The notes under the pieces were generated by a model. The model did no database searches and was not told where the DNA came from. It saw nothing but the letters and a program-made list of their open reading frames with translations. This document shows positions 11,523 through 23,838 of a DNA stretch of 64,000 nucleotides, piece after piece; position 1 is the first letter of the stretch, and the number at the start of each line of letters is the position of its first letter. The stretch lies in NCBI GenBank assembly GCA_034406715.1, contig CP137876.1, positions 660,001 to 724,000 of the forward strand, in the 5' to 3' direction. Source of the DNA: Rhodotorula mucilaginosa (taxonomy: Eukaryota > Basidiomycota > Microbotryomycetes > Sporidiobolales > Sporidiobolaceae). The translations under genes were made by a program, and so were the position numbers.

Positions 11523-14209
11523 ATGAAGGTGGCAACTTCGCTCGTGGCCTTTGCGGCGCTTCTTAGCGCAGCAACGACGTCTGCAGCTCCTGCAGCCGCT
11601 ATCGAGACCCGTTCGAGTTCTGGAGGTCCGGTTGTCGACCTCGGACAGTACGGCAAATGGCTCGGTACGGTGCAGAACAACGGCACTGTTCACAGCTGGA
11701 AAGGTGTGTCTCCGGTTCTCCGTGATTTCGACCTCATCAGAAGGTGAAACTGATTGCCGCTCCTGCGCGACCGCAGCGATTCCTTACGCCGCACCGCCCG
11801 TCGGCGATCTTCGTTTCAAAGGTTCGGCTTCTTACCCGCTTGAAAGTACGCGACGCTCGCATTGACCTTCGGTTCTTTGTGCCAGCTCCGCAACCGCTCG
11901 TGGCCCAGAGCAGCGAAGTTCAAGACGTCTCCGCCGACTTCCCCGGTCATCCAACCGCTTGCGTCCAGTTCGGAACCACGAGTTTCGTGGGTGTCAAGTA
12001 AGTACAAAGATACTCGAGCAGTTATGCATGCAGCAGGAACACAGGCTGACCTTTTTTGGACGGAAAAACCCCAGCGCGAGCCCTGGAACGGAGGATTGCT
12101 TAAAGCTCTGGGTTTGGGCGCCAGCGTCGGCTACTCCGAAGAGCAAACTGCCCGTCATGGTCTACACCCATGGCGGCGGTATGCAGAATAGTCAGGTTCG
12201 TCAAGCCTGATTGTCGCCCGGCTTTCTTCGTGACCTTTCGGTTAGTACTCACGGATCGCTGACTTGAACGATTGCGACTCGATTACAGTCTCCGAACAAT
12301 GACTTCTCCGACTTTGTCGGCCAAGACGGCGGCTTTATCGCCGTCAATGCAAACTACCGGTGCGTTATTCGGGAGATAGAGGCGAAGGAACCGCCGCTCC
12401 CGCAACCAGCAGACCAGCCTCGACTGACGCATTGCTCTACGCACACCCCAATATATCAGTCTCGGGCTTCTCGGTTTCTGGAACAGCGTTGGCCTGCTGG
12501 ACGAGGGCGAGTCCGCAAATGCAGGCATTCTTGACGGCCGTTTCGCCGTCGACTGGGTCCGCAAGAACATCGCTGTACGTTTCCGAGCTTTCTTGTATGC
12601 AATGGCAGGCCAGTTCTGCGAGCTCAAGCCCATTCGCAACAGCAATTCGGCGGCGATCCGGACGATATCACCATCCACGGCCAGTCCGGCGGCGGCGGCG
12701 CCATCATGACTCAACTCGTACTATACGACGGGCAGAAGCCAAACTATCAGAAGGCAATCCCGCGCTCGAACCAGAATTACGCGGCGTACAAAGTGCAGGA
12801 TCTGACGGTGAGCGTTCATTTAGCCTTCTCACCGTCGCCGAAACACCGCTGACAATCGGATCGCTCGATAGGCCCGAAACGACGCTTTCGCATCTCTCGT
12901 CAACTGCACGGCCTCGGCTGCGACGCCGGCTGGCGCTCAGAGTCAGCTTGCTTGCATGCGCAAGCTGCCCGCCGAAACAATCCGCTTGGCCGCCCTGCAA
13001 TTCTCGAGCACGAAGCGTTCAGACGGGTGAGACTTTTGACCATTCTGCTCGGCCCACTGTCGCTCTCCTCTCTGACGACCCATCTTGAACCTTCTGCTAG
13101 ATACTCGTGGCCGGGGTGGTTTCCGTCCGTTGACGGCAAGACGCTCACCGACTATCCGCTTCGGCTGCTCAACGCGGGCAAGATTGCGAAAGTTCCCGTC
13201 ATGAGTGAGTTGCTCGGCATGGCGCATCAGTGCAGGCTGTCTCAAGTGTACTGACGGTATCGTGCAGCTGGCGATGTCACAAACGAACAAGGCTGGCTCA
13301 CGCCGCACCCGAACTCGAACTTCACCGCCTTGATCGCGAGCAGTGTCGGACCGGCCGTCACCGACAGCTTCATCCGCGAGAAGACTCGCATCTACCCTGC
13401 ACCCATCGCGAACGCGTCGGCAGACACCAACACGTATGCCAGTACGTGAAGCGCCTCTTACATGCTTCGTAGCCGCGGGAATTTTCACCGTCTGACGCAA
13501 ACTTTTCCGCAGACACCGACGCTCGCGGCTGGGCCTTCCTGGACGACACGACTTTTAACGCTGCGGCGTTCGCCATCGCTCGCGCGGCCAAGAACGCCGG
13601 CCAGAAGGCGTACTATTACCGCTTCAATGCGCCGCAGACACAGCGCTATCCGGCGTACTACGGCGCTTCTCACTCGGCGGACAAGTGCGTACTGTACAGA
13701 GCTACTGCGTCTTTCAGCGGGGGGAGGCTAACACATACTTTTACCTCAGCTGGCACCTGCAGAACAGTACCACCGAGATGAACGCTACCGAAGCTGCGGT
13801 TGCGCACGAGTGAGTGCCGCAACGACTTGTCGACGATCTTTTGCTCGTCCGCATGCGCGACTAACCAGGGGCTTGTCCCGACCATGCCCAGGTTCCGCGC
13901 ATACTATTCGAGCTTCCTGAAGCACAGCGAGTAAGTACCTTTTGTTGTGTTGGCGGGACCGCGCAGGCTTTTTGACACCGAAATTGCGCGCACAGCCCGA
14001 ACACGGCAAAGCTTTCGACGGCCCCGCAGTGGCACGAAGCAACTGTCACTCCTCGCTACCTGCCTCGCCTCGTGGTCCAGAACCAGCTCGAGGCCTCGGC
14101 GAACCTGACCTACCCGACTGGATCCGGTATGGAAATTGTGCCGACCAATGAGTACGATCGGCTGAGCCTCTGGGCAAGCGAGGAGGTCATCGGCGCGTCG
14201 CACCAGTAG
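11523..14209 (+). CDS. Secreted type-B carboxylesterase/lipase
   Basis: An alpha/beta-hydrolase of the carboxylesterase type B family, split by about ten short introns. It opens with a signal peptide (MKVATSLVAFAALLSAATTS then AAP). The family landmarks follow in order: IPYAAPPVGDLRFK near the N-terminus, EDCLKLWVWAP, the oxyanion-hole stretch VMVYTHGGGM, the nucleophile elbow HGQSGGGGA with the catalytic Ser, and a C-terminal NLTYPTGSGMEIV. Family members hydrolyse esters of lipids, sterols or xenobiotics outside the cell or in the secretory path. Several N-x-S/T sites fit a secreted glycoprotein. The stop is TAG at 14207-14209. It is transcribed in the same direction as SCC2 and convergent with the MFS gene. 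Exon edges were set by motif continuity and GT-AG sites; the segment between the nucleophile and 13.1 kb is the least certain. Confidence 0.8.
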
Positions 14210-14705
14210 GGATGCGCGCGTTTGGGTATGTCTGTGGTCGACTAAAACGTCTCCGAAACAAAGGAATGATCAGTCGAACGTAGTGCGTTTTCGGAAATGA
14301 AGGAGTGTCAAGTTGTGAACCATTAATCCGCTCCTCGCGCTGCGGAGCGGACCTGAAAGTTGCGCCAGTACAAGTAAAGGGGCATTTGCCATAGTGCGGA
14401 GCGTTTACACCCAAGCTAGTCGGAAGCGACGAATCCGTAGACCGAGCGGCGTGAACTTGCGCAAACCAAGCGCGCACGCATATGGGAAGGAACCGTCTCT
14501 AGCTCGGCGACGACGACACAACAAAAGTACCCGCAGCATAATCCTTCTATCGTATAGCATGTTATAAAGGCATGAGTCACGTCTAAGTGTTCTAACCAGA
14601 GACACCGGGCAGACCATGATTTAGATCCCCTTTGCTCGCCACTTCCTGCCGAACGCAAGGCAGGCAGCGATGCACTGACAGGTGCGCGGATGGTCAGTGC
14701 GCTCG
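14210..14705. other. Convergent intergenic region
   Basis: This lies between the stop codons of the carboxylesterase (+) and the MFS transporter (-). Both 3' UTRs should fall here. No coding frame, RNA gene or repeat was recognised. Confidence 0.4.
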
Positions 14706-17173
14706 TCATTCTCGAGAGCGGAAAGATATACGCACGATCAACCCGACGCCCCCAGCCACGGCCGCCAACATTCCACTGGCTTTCGCCGCGCCTGCACAAG
14801 AGATTGAGTTCGAGGGTGAGCGACAACGTCCCTGTACTGTGACCGTGATGAGACGTCAACGCACCCCAGTTCTCGTACGGGATTTCGAGGTAGAAGGGCG
14901 CCGTGAAAGCGTATAGCTGGCGGGCGAAAGCGATGAAGCCGGGTACACGCGGTTGCAACTCTGCAGGCTGCGACTCGACAGTATAGGCGTAGATGACAGT
15001 CGTTACGAGTTGCGTGCCGAAGAGCGCGATGGCGACGCCGATGACCGGAGTGACGTTCTGTCCAAGCGGGCTTACGAAGTCAACAAACTGGTGAGGTAAG
15101 CGAGGGGCGGAGATGCCCGCCGCACTCACCCAGTGCCCTGCCTGTGTATTCTGAAGCTGAACGCCAAAGATGATGATCCCGACGGCCTGAGGGAGTGAAG
15201 AAGCCGATGTCAGCTGAGACCGAGACACACGTCGACGCGGCAAAACTTCACGCACCGCGACCAGTACACCTGGAATTGCGAAGGGCAATCGGAACTCCGG
15301 TTCGCGGTTTCCGTTCGCCCGCTTGGTCCGCCACAGCATCCACAAATCGGATCCGGTGCCGGCGACAATCTCCCCGAGGATGGCTCCCTGAGTCACATCA
15401 TCGTAGCACGAGTCAGCGCCTTTTCGGAATGGATACGGGAGGACATGCGTTGGAGATCGCGACTCACGATGACAGCGCCGACAAACTGAAGGCCGACCTG
15501 TTGAGCGTTCAACTCGTACTTGCGACCGAGGAGCGACGGGATCTCGACCGTGAGCAGGACCTGTGAGCGCAGAGTAGACAGATTAGCAAAGCGGCGGGAA
15601 AGTCAATCTGCAGAAGAACGGTCTGCCTACGTTGCAGTATGCAAACACGACCGAATACGCCACAGTCGGCAGGAGCACCGGGAGTTTGAAGGCCATGGCG
15701 AGAGGTCGAACGACTTCCATCGGAAGCTGAGACCACGGGTCGTCGGATACGCGACGGAACTTGAAGTAGAGGTGCCACCAGGGGGTCTTAACCGTTGACA
15801 CAGACCTAGCCTTGGCGGCTTCGGAGCCGTCTGCTGCTCTTTCGGGTCGAACGAAGCCGGCAGTTTCGGGGGCAAGGAAGAGGTAAAGGAAGAACTGGAC
15901 CAAGTTGATGATGGCGAGCAGCCAGAATGTCCAGCGCCAAGTTCCGGTGTTGTACACGAGCGGTCCCATGATAAGGGGAGCTATACGAGCGGTCGCCCGT
16001 CGTCAGCATCGTGTCAGAGTAGGGAGGAACGGCGAGAAACTTACCGACAGGCGGACCAAGACTGGTGAAAAGAGTCCATACTCCGAGCTTGGCACCCTTC
16101 TCGTGCAAGAAGAACGTCTCGCCGACGATGTTGGCGCCGATGCTCTGCGGCGGCGAGAGGAAAATTCTGCAGATATGCCCACGACAAGAGTAAGCTTACT
16201 TGCTCTCTCTCGTGCGCCCGTTGTCCACCTTCAATCGAGGCACAACGTACGCTTGAAACACGCGGGTCGTCATGAGAGCACCGTAAGAGTGTGTGTACGC
16301 GCCGGCGAAATGCATCGCAGCCGAGAGAATCGCGCTAGCAAGCTGTTCAACGATTTCGAAAGTCAGTCAAAGGCGAGCGCTCTCAGCTCCATAGAACGAA
16401 AGGAAGCCAAGCGCGAATGAGGCAAAGTATTTCGGCCCCATAGAGCGGAAGGAACTCACGAGAACGGGGCGTCGGCCGATCCGCTTGCTGATCGGACTCC
16501 ACAACAGCGGGAAAACACCTGCATTCGGTGCAATCGGGTGAGCAGAAGTCGGCAATCGCGATTCGCCTGTTCCAGTAGACAGTAAAGTCGGCGGCGAACA
16601 TACCGAGGAAGATGATCGGAACGCTGACGAAGTACGACGCCTGGGTGATCGTGATGTCGAATTCTTCCACGAACGTTTCGAACGACGGGATAACCGCAGC
16701 CGCAGAAAAAGCTCCTAGCATCGCGTGAAAGGCGACCTGTACAAGCAGGACATGCTTGCGCCACGATGACCAGTTGTAGGGATCTGCGAACGGAACATGT
16801 CAGCCCACGGAGACCGGACGTCGACGTCGAGTCCCGGTTTCTGTTTGAGAGGGTTGGTCACGTACCGTGCGGATCATCGGAGGGCTGTATGTAGTTGCAG
16901 GCAAAGGTAAGAGGATGAGAAAAACGCAAAGAGAGCAACGGAAAGGACGAGTAGTCAGCGGCCGACAATTTGCCCAAGCTTTCGCCGCTTCTCGAGACAG
17001 CGTACCAGTGGAATCAGGTCAATGCGTCCGTGGCGCTCGTAGACCTTGTCAAGGCCAACAGCCGCGACGTCTTCACGCAAAGTCGTCGTGGGTTTGCCGC
17101 CGCCGGCTAACACATCTTCCTCCCGCAAACTCGGGGCCAGTTTCTCGTCGCGGGGTTCCGTGTCGACAGTCAT
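14706..17173 (-). CDS. MFS transporter, DHA1 drug/polyamine-type
   Basis: A 12-helix major facilitator read from many small exons. The cytosolic N-terminus begins MTVDTEPRDEKLAPSL and leads into DPYNWSSWRKH, the DP-x-NWS motif typical of fungal DHA1 transporters just before helix 1. Helix 1 contains AFSAAAVIPSFETF, and the loop 2-3 signature SKRIGRRPVLV (motif A-like) follows. A central loop (FVRPERAADGSEAAKARS) separates two six-helix halves, and the second half has PEFRLPFAIPG in a loop and ends AAKASGMLAAVAGG then VGLIVRISFRSRE. The family exports drugs, polyamines or cations by proton antiport at the plasma membrane (yeast Hol1/Yhk8 are relatives); the substrate here is unknown. The 19-nt exon coding PSDDPH shows how finely this gene is split. 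Confidence 0.82.
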
Positions 17174-17660
17174 TCTTGACGGCGGCTTTGCGCAAGTCCG
17201 AAGCAGAGGTCACGGGCCGTGTATGAGCGTAGGCAGCAGCTATAGCCCCGGCTAAACCGATCACAGGTTGCGCAGAAGCCTGGAGCAAGGAGAGTGTGAG
17301 CCGTGCCCGTCGTGCAAGATCGGACGGGCCACCGCAGCGCGGAGCTAGGGCGGAGCGCCAGCTGAATGGGTCAGCAATATCGTCCGGGAAAGCCTTGAGC
17401 CGCATGAAATCTCGTGGGCGCGAGCGGAGCACCCCGATATTTCGAGGTTCGGTCAAGGATGATGAGGGCCTCCACTCGCTCTGCGAGCCGGTCCACGCGC
17501 GGAGGGCGTCTCGATTGGGTCCATCATCGCGTCCACGCGGTCCTGCAGTGCGTTAATGTATCGAATTCCGACAGAAATACATTCAAGATCAAGCTCGGAG
17601 TTGCAAAGTACTACGGACTCGACATTATCGACAGAAGAAACACCTTGAAGCGCCCGAAGC
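17174..17660. other. Intergenic: TFC6 3' end and MFS promoter
   Basis: The two flanking genes are both on the minus strand, so this region carries the 3' UTR of TFC6 and the promoter of the MFS transporter. Short open frames are present without coding bias. No regulatory motif stands out. Confidence 0.4.
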
Positions 17661-20600
17661 TTAAGCCGCCGCCGCCGTTGCCTGAGCCGTTCCTTCCGCC
17701 CAGTCGATCCGTCCGAGTCCGCTGGCCGTTCCAGTCGCCAAGAGAGCGCAGCGGTCAATGCTGGTGTGCCAATCCGAGCAGAGCACGCCCTGTTCGGGTG
17801 CCCACGCGGCAGTGGAGGAATCGTCCTGGTCCGCGGCTTCAGCCGCGGTTCCCTTTCTGGCGGTCCGGGTGATGTTCGACGGATCGAGGGCTTGGCGGTG
17901 CTGCAACGAGATTTTCACGTGCACAGATTAGCATCCGCCGACGCGATGAAATACCGGAAAGCGACTCACTTCGACATCCAGGTTGTCCCACATCCTGAGC
18001 TCCCCCGTCTCCCGTTTGAAGTCGAATCGGAAGAGTTTTTGCGTAAAGTGCCCTCGCACTCGTCGCCGACGGAGTGCCCTGATTCCCGAACTGAGCATGG
18101 CCGTTCCGTCGGAAGATGTCGAGACGACGAGACCGTGATGCGGCGAAGCGGCGAGCGACTGTGTGAACCCGGTCAGCGTGACCGCTCACCCCGACATACT
18201 GCTCGCAATACATGACTCACCCAGACGGGACCTCGATGGACTGCAATGCGGCCTTCAGATCCCAGCACGCTCGGCTTGAGGAAAACGCCTTTGATCCGGT
18301 CCTCTCCATCGTGCGTGTAGACCATTCCGGAAACAGCAGAGAAGGCGACGTGATTGATAGGGGCTGCGGACATGATATGCTAGCGTCAGAATCCGGGGAG
18401 AGAGAGAAAGCAGAGAACAAACTCTAAAGCTGACCTCGTTGCTGGTACAAGCTGGTCACGGCGAGATCCGGAGCGCGCAGGTCACACAGGGTTGGGACGC
18501 CATCGTAGCCAACGGCGACGATCCCCGAAGGCGTTTTGCCGGTATCGTGTGCCGTCCGGTCCGCAAGGGACGGTTGCGGCGACGGCACGAAGACCAGAGA
18601 GCGAATGACGCCCGAGTGTGCCCTGGCCAGATGCGTCGGCCGCGCGACGCCTGTGCAGCTAGCTTCAGTCAGTCTCGAATGGACGTTTCTGGTCGTGCCC
18701 CTGTGCGCGACTCGCCGTTTCGGCCTTTGGACCGTATCGCGTCTCCTACTCGCCAAACTGCGATCGTTCCTGAGGTCGCAAGGCCGTCAGCCGCAGTCGC
18801 GGGCTACCGAAGAAGAAGAGAGATACAAACCGTCTGTACAGCCGACCGCGACCGTCTCGTGGTCGCCCCAAGCAACAGACAAGATGGTCGAATTCGGGAG
18901 GCGCAATCGGAAGAGCGGTTCGATTTTCACTGTAACGGCCAACCGCCTCTGCTGTCAGCAAGCGCTCATGTCATGAGATCGGCTGCGCGAAAACGTACCA
19001 AACGACGGTGCGGACGGCTCCGCAGGATTGGCACCTTGCGCCGACGGCATTTGGCTCGGATCGGGAATGGCAAAGAAACTTAGGGCGCCATCCGCCATCA
19101 CCGCCGCCAAGATGCCGAGATGCGGACCAGATTGGTTGACCGTGCCTCTTCCCGGGTCGACCCGCGCCTGGTCGGTAGCGGTCGCGGCCTGATCCTCTTT
19201 TCCAGCTTTGGCTTTCCCCTTGCCTTTCCCCTTGGTCTTACCCTTCGCCTTGGCAGGCGACGGGGCGTCCTTCTGCTCGGCGTCTTCCCGTTCGTGTTCT
19301 GATGTCGCCGACTGAGGTTTGGAAGAACCGCCACGAGGGCACCAAGCGATCTCGCCGACGTCACCGTCAACGCACAACCCCACCTCGAGCTTCATGCGAC
19401 CTCTCGGAGATTGCGTCTCTTCGCGCTTTGGCAGTTCGTAGTTGAGTTCGTCGCGAGCGGGGTTGCACGGGATCGACCACAGCTGGATCATCGACCGCGA
19501 ACGCGCGTACGATCCACCGGAACTCGGCGAGACGTGGCACAGCGGTGCTTCCGGGTTGGAGACGGTAGTGACAGCGAGATACTCTGTGCGCGTATCGGTG
19601 GTTAAAGCGTCAGTATGGAAGTAGACGACAGCGGCGGTGGAGCACGAGCTCGGTGGTATGTTGCCGCACAATCTCCTCACCTTTATCGGAAGGACCATCC
19701 GCCCTTGGAGCCCACTTGACGGCTCGGATCGCCCCTCCTGCGTTAAAGACATGACCAGGTTTCCGCGAAATGTATTCATCTTCATTTCGATCGCTTGATC
19801 AGCACGCGTGCCTCGACTGAAAGGTCCGAGCGACTCACCGAGCCGTGCAGATGAGAACCTTGGCAACTCGACCTCCTCCTCGTCGCGTTTCTCGGTATTG
19901 GCATTGATCTGCCCGATTTTGAGCTTGACGCTGCCGATCGCGGCGAGCGAACGCGCGCGCGACTCTGCAGCGGGCCCCGCGGGTGCGCCGGAACTCCCAG
20001 TCTGAAACGCCGGCGGCGGGGTCGGTAAAGCGGCTTCGGCGTCCGCGGGATCCGCGGCGGCGCCGTCCAGGCTGGCAGCGACGTTGTCGTCATCCACCGG
20101 TGCGTAGGTGCCTTGAGGACGGAGAGGATAGCTCGGCAGCGGTAGGTAGTCAGACAAGTCACTGTAGCCAAGGGCAGAGTTTGTCAGAGAGGGAGAGTCG
20201 ACCAGCTACAAGGCGTCAGCTTCTCTCATGTGGACCGAGGAGGAAGGTACTTGCACGCACCTGTCGGAAAGGGGCGCCATGTCCTCGCTCGCGATCGAAA
20301 CCTCGGGATACCACCCTCCCCATTTTGCCCGTTCCGAACCGCTGGTCGGATCAAAGCGTCCAGGATACCAACCCACGTCCCTGACGGACGAGGTCTCGAC
20401 GCCGAAAGGCTTGGCCGTCCAGTCTTCGAGGAGCTCTTCGATCTCCTTGTCGGTAAGTTGTTTGCCGGCGCTGGTCGGGACGCTCTCGCTCAGGCAGGCG
20501 CGCCGTTCGTCTTGAGTCGGTGGCGCGAGTTTGCGAGTCGGAAGTGCTGTCCATAGCGGGCCGAAGAAGTTGTACATATGGCTGATGCTGCTCTGCGGGT

Positions 20601-21153
20601 GTTTGGACGGGACTTCGATCCGCTGCGGGAGTTCGTGCGACCCGTCTGCTGGTCGAGGCCGACCGTCCTCTTCGTTCGCGCCTCTGATGACCACGTTGGC
20701 GTGCATGCTCGGGCGCGAAGCGTGACGACCTTGAGCTGAAGGGCCAGCACCCTTGCCCTTCCGTCGGCGACCAGCCTTTCCGCCTCGCGACGACGAGGCG
20801 TTGACGACGCTGCCGCTGACGTCGGTATCGCCACCATCCGATCCGCCACTACCGAGGTCGTCCCTGTCATCGGTCGCGGCCTCGGTAGTGATCGTGTCGT
20901 CGTCCTCCTCCTCCTCGGCGCCGGCACCGCTGGCGCTCGCGTTCCCCACCTCGAACTCTGAGCCGGACGACTCCTCGGGGACGTAGACAGTCTTGCGCTT
21001 GCCCTTCTTCTTGCTGGCACCGACCTGTTCACTGCCGTCCTTGCCCTCGTCGGCGGACGACGAACTCTCGTCGCCCTCGAGTTTGATCGGCTGAAAGAGA
21101 TGAGCGAAAGAGGCGGAAGCAGTCGAGCGACGTGGACGCGCGCCAGATGGCAT
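17661..21153 (-). CDS. TFC6: TFIIIC tau-B WD40 subunit (Tfc6/Sfc6/GTF3C2-like)
   Basis: A WD-repeat protein for RNA polymerase III transcription. The N-terminus is basic, then acidic/Ser-rich with poly-Glu/Asp (about 20.8-21.1 kb). The folded part has DVGWYPGRFD, then GEIAWCPRGG, LGILAAVMADGALSFFAIP, KTPSGIVAVGYDGVPTLCDL, PHHGLVVSTSSDGTAML with a KLFRFDFKRETGELRM stretch, and near the end LLATGTASGLGRIDW. These follow the conserved order of the Tfc6 propeller: the upstream D-G-W-x-P block, the W-C-P blade, the dispensing GDG blade and the final A-x-G-x-x-G-L-x-R-I-D-W. Tfc6 with Tfc3 forms the tau-B lobe that binds the tRNA B box. An insert rich in Lys/Gly (KGKGKGKAK) lies around 19.2 kb. The start ATG (MPSGARPRRS) is the best in-frame choice. 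A tRNA-Lys gene sits about 410 bp upstream in the same orientation. Confidence 0.8.
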
Positions 21154-21561
21154 GTCGACCAGAGTGCTCGTCTTGTACGCGGTGACTGCAGGCGTGGCTG
21201 TGAGCGATCCTTGTCCAGACGGTGTTCGGCGATGAAAAGGGCAACAAAGCACTTTGACGCACGTGACCCCCCAGCAAAACGTGTATCGTAGAGCGCTGCG
21301 CGCGCAGTCAAGTGAACCCGACGGCGTTCACGGAGCTTCTTTGGCTGACTGGCTCGTGGTCCGTGTAAAAGAGGGAGCCGTGAGAACCGCCCTGCACGTG
21401 ATATTTGGGTCCCGCTGGCGGCGACTCGAGGTTCTGATTCCGCTGGAACCTGTAAGTTAAGGAACTGCTGTAGGATTCGGCCAAAAAGAGGCGAACTTGG
21501 GCGTAGGAGCTGAAGCAACCTTTGAGCAACCCCGCGAACGCCAAAAAACAAAAGAATGAAT
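21154..21561 (-). promoter_or_regulatory. TFC6 promoter region downstream of a tRNA gene
   Basis: These 408 bases separate the tRNA-Lys 3' end from the TFC6 start codon and run in the same orientation. No other gene is visible. The region must contain the TFC6 core promoter and 5' UTR. No TATA box was identified. The regulatory idea rests on the adjacent tRNA gene, which contains TFIIIC-binding A and B boxes. Confidence 0.4.
21543..21553 (-). terminator. RNA polymerase III T-tract terminator of tRNA-Lys
   Basis: Read on the minus strand, the bases just after the tRNA are T4, one other base, then T6, starting about eight bases past the discriminator. Runs of four or more T on the coding strand terminate Pol III. 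Confidence 0.8.
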
Positions 21562-21634
21562 CGCCCAATGTGGGGCTCGAACCCACGACCACCAGATTAA
21601 GAGTCTGGTGCTCTACCGACTGAGCTAACCGGGC
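21562..21634 (-). tRNA. tRNA-Lys(CUU)
   Basis: A complete 73-nt tRNA without intron. The acceptor stem is GCCCGGT with ATTGGGC and discriminator G, including two G-U pairs. The D arm contains the A box TAGCTCAGTCGG. The anticodon arm is CCAGA-CTCTTAA-TCTGG, giving anticodon CTT, which reads AAG (Lys). The T arm has GGTTCGAGCCC, a good B box. CCA is not encoded, as expected in eukaryotes. It is nearly identical by eye to the conserved eukaryotic tRNA-Lys(CUU). Confidence 0.97.
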
Positions 21635-21889
21635 TTCCTTGTTGTCAGAGTCTCAATTGGTGCTTACATCCTACTTGCGGCGGGAGCGGACTCCCTGCCC
21701 CACGACTCGAAACACGTGCAGTCAAACTGCCTCGCCCCCCTGGCTTGCGGTAACCGCCTTGACCCCAATCGCGACCTTCCGACACGCCAAGTTGCAGCTT
21801 GACGTCGTTCAGTCCCTTGCGTCCCGTCCCCGGCTCTCACCATCGTGCAGCTGCAACCGCCGCTTCAAGGCGCTACCGAAGGAATTCCG

Positions 21890-23637
21890 ATGGCGAAACA
21901 CGAGTCTCAGGGCTCGCAGTTCTCCTTCCAGACCTTCTTCCAAGAAGCACAGAAGGACCTGCCTTTTCACCAGAAGCCCGAGCCGCACGTGAGCGCGCTA
22001 CGAGTGGAACGAGAGGACGAGCCGCAACGCGGCGGCGAAGCGAAGCGGGATGACGATGCTGCCAACGACCAACCGGCGTGGAGACGGCTCCCTGCTTGGG
22101 TCTACATCGTCGCTTGGATTGCTACATCCTCGGCGGTCATCCTTCAGGTGCGTCGGATCGTTGTCTCGCCGTGTTGTCCTCGGTGGTGCCGCCGGAACAC
22201 GCGATTGCAAATGCTCACTCTCTGACCGCCCTCACGCAGAACAAGTACATCCTGTCCGACCTGGGCTTCAGGCATCCTGTCGTGCGTTGCAGCTCCAGTT
22301 CAGGGCAAACTCGGACGCGGCGGATGGTCCTGACCCGCTGTCCTGCTCATCATCGCGAAATGTACAGGCCTTGACAACGATCCACCTCGCTTTCCAAACG
22401 ATCGCGACGCGCATCTTGCGCAAGTACACGACTATGGTCGACAAGGCAAAAGAATTGGAAGCGACCGGTGCGTGGCCGACGCGAAGAAATATCCGGAAAG
22501 TCGCAAAAGAAATCTGAGCCATTCTATGCATCTGCAGGCGTCATGAACCGGGACGCATTCCTGCGCAAGATTGTACCCGTCGGATTGCTCTTTTCTGCAT
22601 CGCTCGTCCTGTCAAACTGGGTATACCTCCGGTTGACGGTTTCGTTCAGTAAGTCCACGTGCCGTACAACGGATCCCGGTCGACTCGGCTGATCCTAGGA
22701 CCCCATCTCCTCCAGTCCAAATGATCAAGGTCAGTCGTATCTCTGTAACGGAAGAAGATTCGCCGACGTCCGAAGACTGACTCGCTCTCGCTCACGAACA
22801 GGCCTTTACGCCGGTCTCGGTCCTGCTGGTCTCTGCGGCCTTCGGTCTCAAAGAGTTGACGCGCAAGATCCTCCTCATCGTCACTCTCATCTCCTTCGGC
22901 GTCGCCCTCGCCAGCTACGCCGAGATCGACTTTGAGCTCATCGGTTTCCTCGTTCAGGTGCGCCGCCGCCGCTGCTCTTCAGCCAGCCTTCCATCCGAGC
23001 GGTCATTCTCCCGTTCTGACTCCTTCCTGCGAATCAGGCTCTCGCCATCTGCATTGAGAGTTGCCGACTGGTGCTTGTGCAGCGCCTGCTGCAGGGCTTT
23101 GGGCTCGACCCGATCGCCTCGCTCTACTACATGGCGCCGGTACGCGTCAAAACGCTTCCGTTTTCGCCGGACTTCAGCTGACCGACTGACTTTGAACACC
23201 GACAGGTTTGCCTGGCTGTCAACGCCGTCATCCTGCTTCCGGTCGAAGGTTTCGGTGTCTTCGCCGACGCGATGGAGAAAGTCGGCATTCCCTACCTCTT
23301 CTTCAAGTGCGCATTCATTTTCCTCGCTTATCGAAGCTATCGGCCCACTGACCGTCTTTTTGCAGCGCCTGCCTCACCTTTGCGCTCAACCTCGCCTCGG
23401 TCTCGCTCATTGGCAAGGCCTCTGGTCTTGTCCTCACCCTCGCAGGTGTTCTGAAAGATGTGAGCCACCTTCTCTCGAAAGTCTCACATGCAAAAGACGC
23501 GAGCTGACGGAGCTTTGCGTGCGTAGATCCTGCTCATCGCAGGCTCCTGGGGTCTCCTCGGATCAACGATTACTGGTCTGCAGGTCGTTGGTTACGCCAT
23601 CGCACTCGGTGGTTTGGTATGGTTCAAGCAGCAGTAG
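21890..23637 (+). CDS. TPT/SLC35-family transporter (drug/metabolite superfamily)
   Basis: About ten exons encode a ten-helix protein of the triose-phosphate/nucleotide-sugar translocator family. After a hydrophilic N-terminus (MAKHESQGSQFSFQTFFQEA) the first helix is AWVYIVAWIATSSAVILQ. It is followed by NKYILSDLGFRHP, the conserved NK-x-x-L-x-x-x-F-P-like motif of the family. Later segments include ALTTIHLAFQ, LLFSASLVLSNWVYLRLTVSF, QMIKAFTPVSVLLVSA (the family's second-half K-A-x-x-P-V motif), FGLDPIASLYYMAPVC, TFALNLASVSLIGKASG and LQVVGYAIALGGLVWFKQ at the C-terminus. Such proteins exchange sugar phosphates or nucleotide sugars across Golgi or ER membranes; the substrate cannot be told from sequence alone. 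The 15-nt QMIK exon is worth noting for gene prediction. It is convergent with the peptidase gene, with 201 bp between stops. Confidence 0.82.
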
Positions 23638-23838
23638 AGGTCCCGCGGCAGTTGGTATGACAAGAGCTTTTGTATCGCATTGTCTCATGGCGCGGTCAGC
23701 CGAGATGTCTGATCAGGAAGGCCGAAGTGCTCGAGCGGTCCTCGGGCATCGACATCAGTCCGATGCCTTTGTCAACAGTCAGAGAGCTCAAGAGCGTCCA
23801 AAGTTCCGAGTAAAGGCGCATTCCAGTTCTACCAGGCG

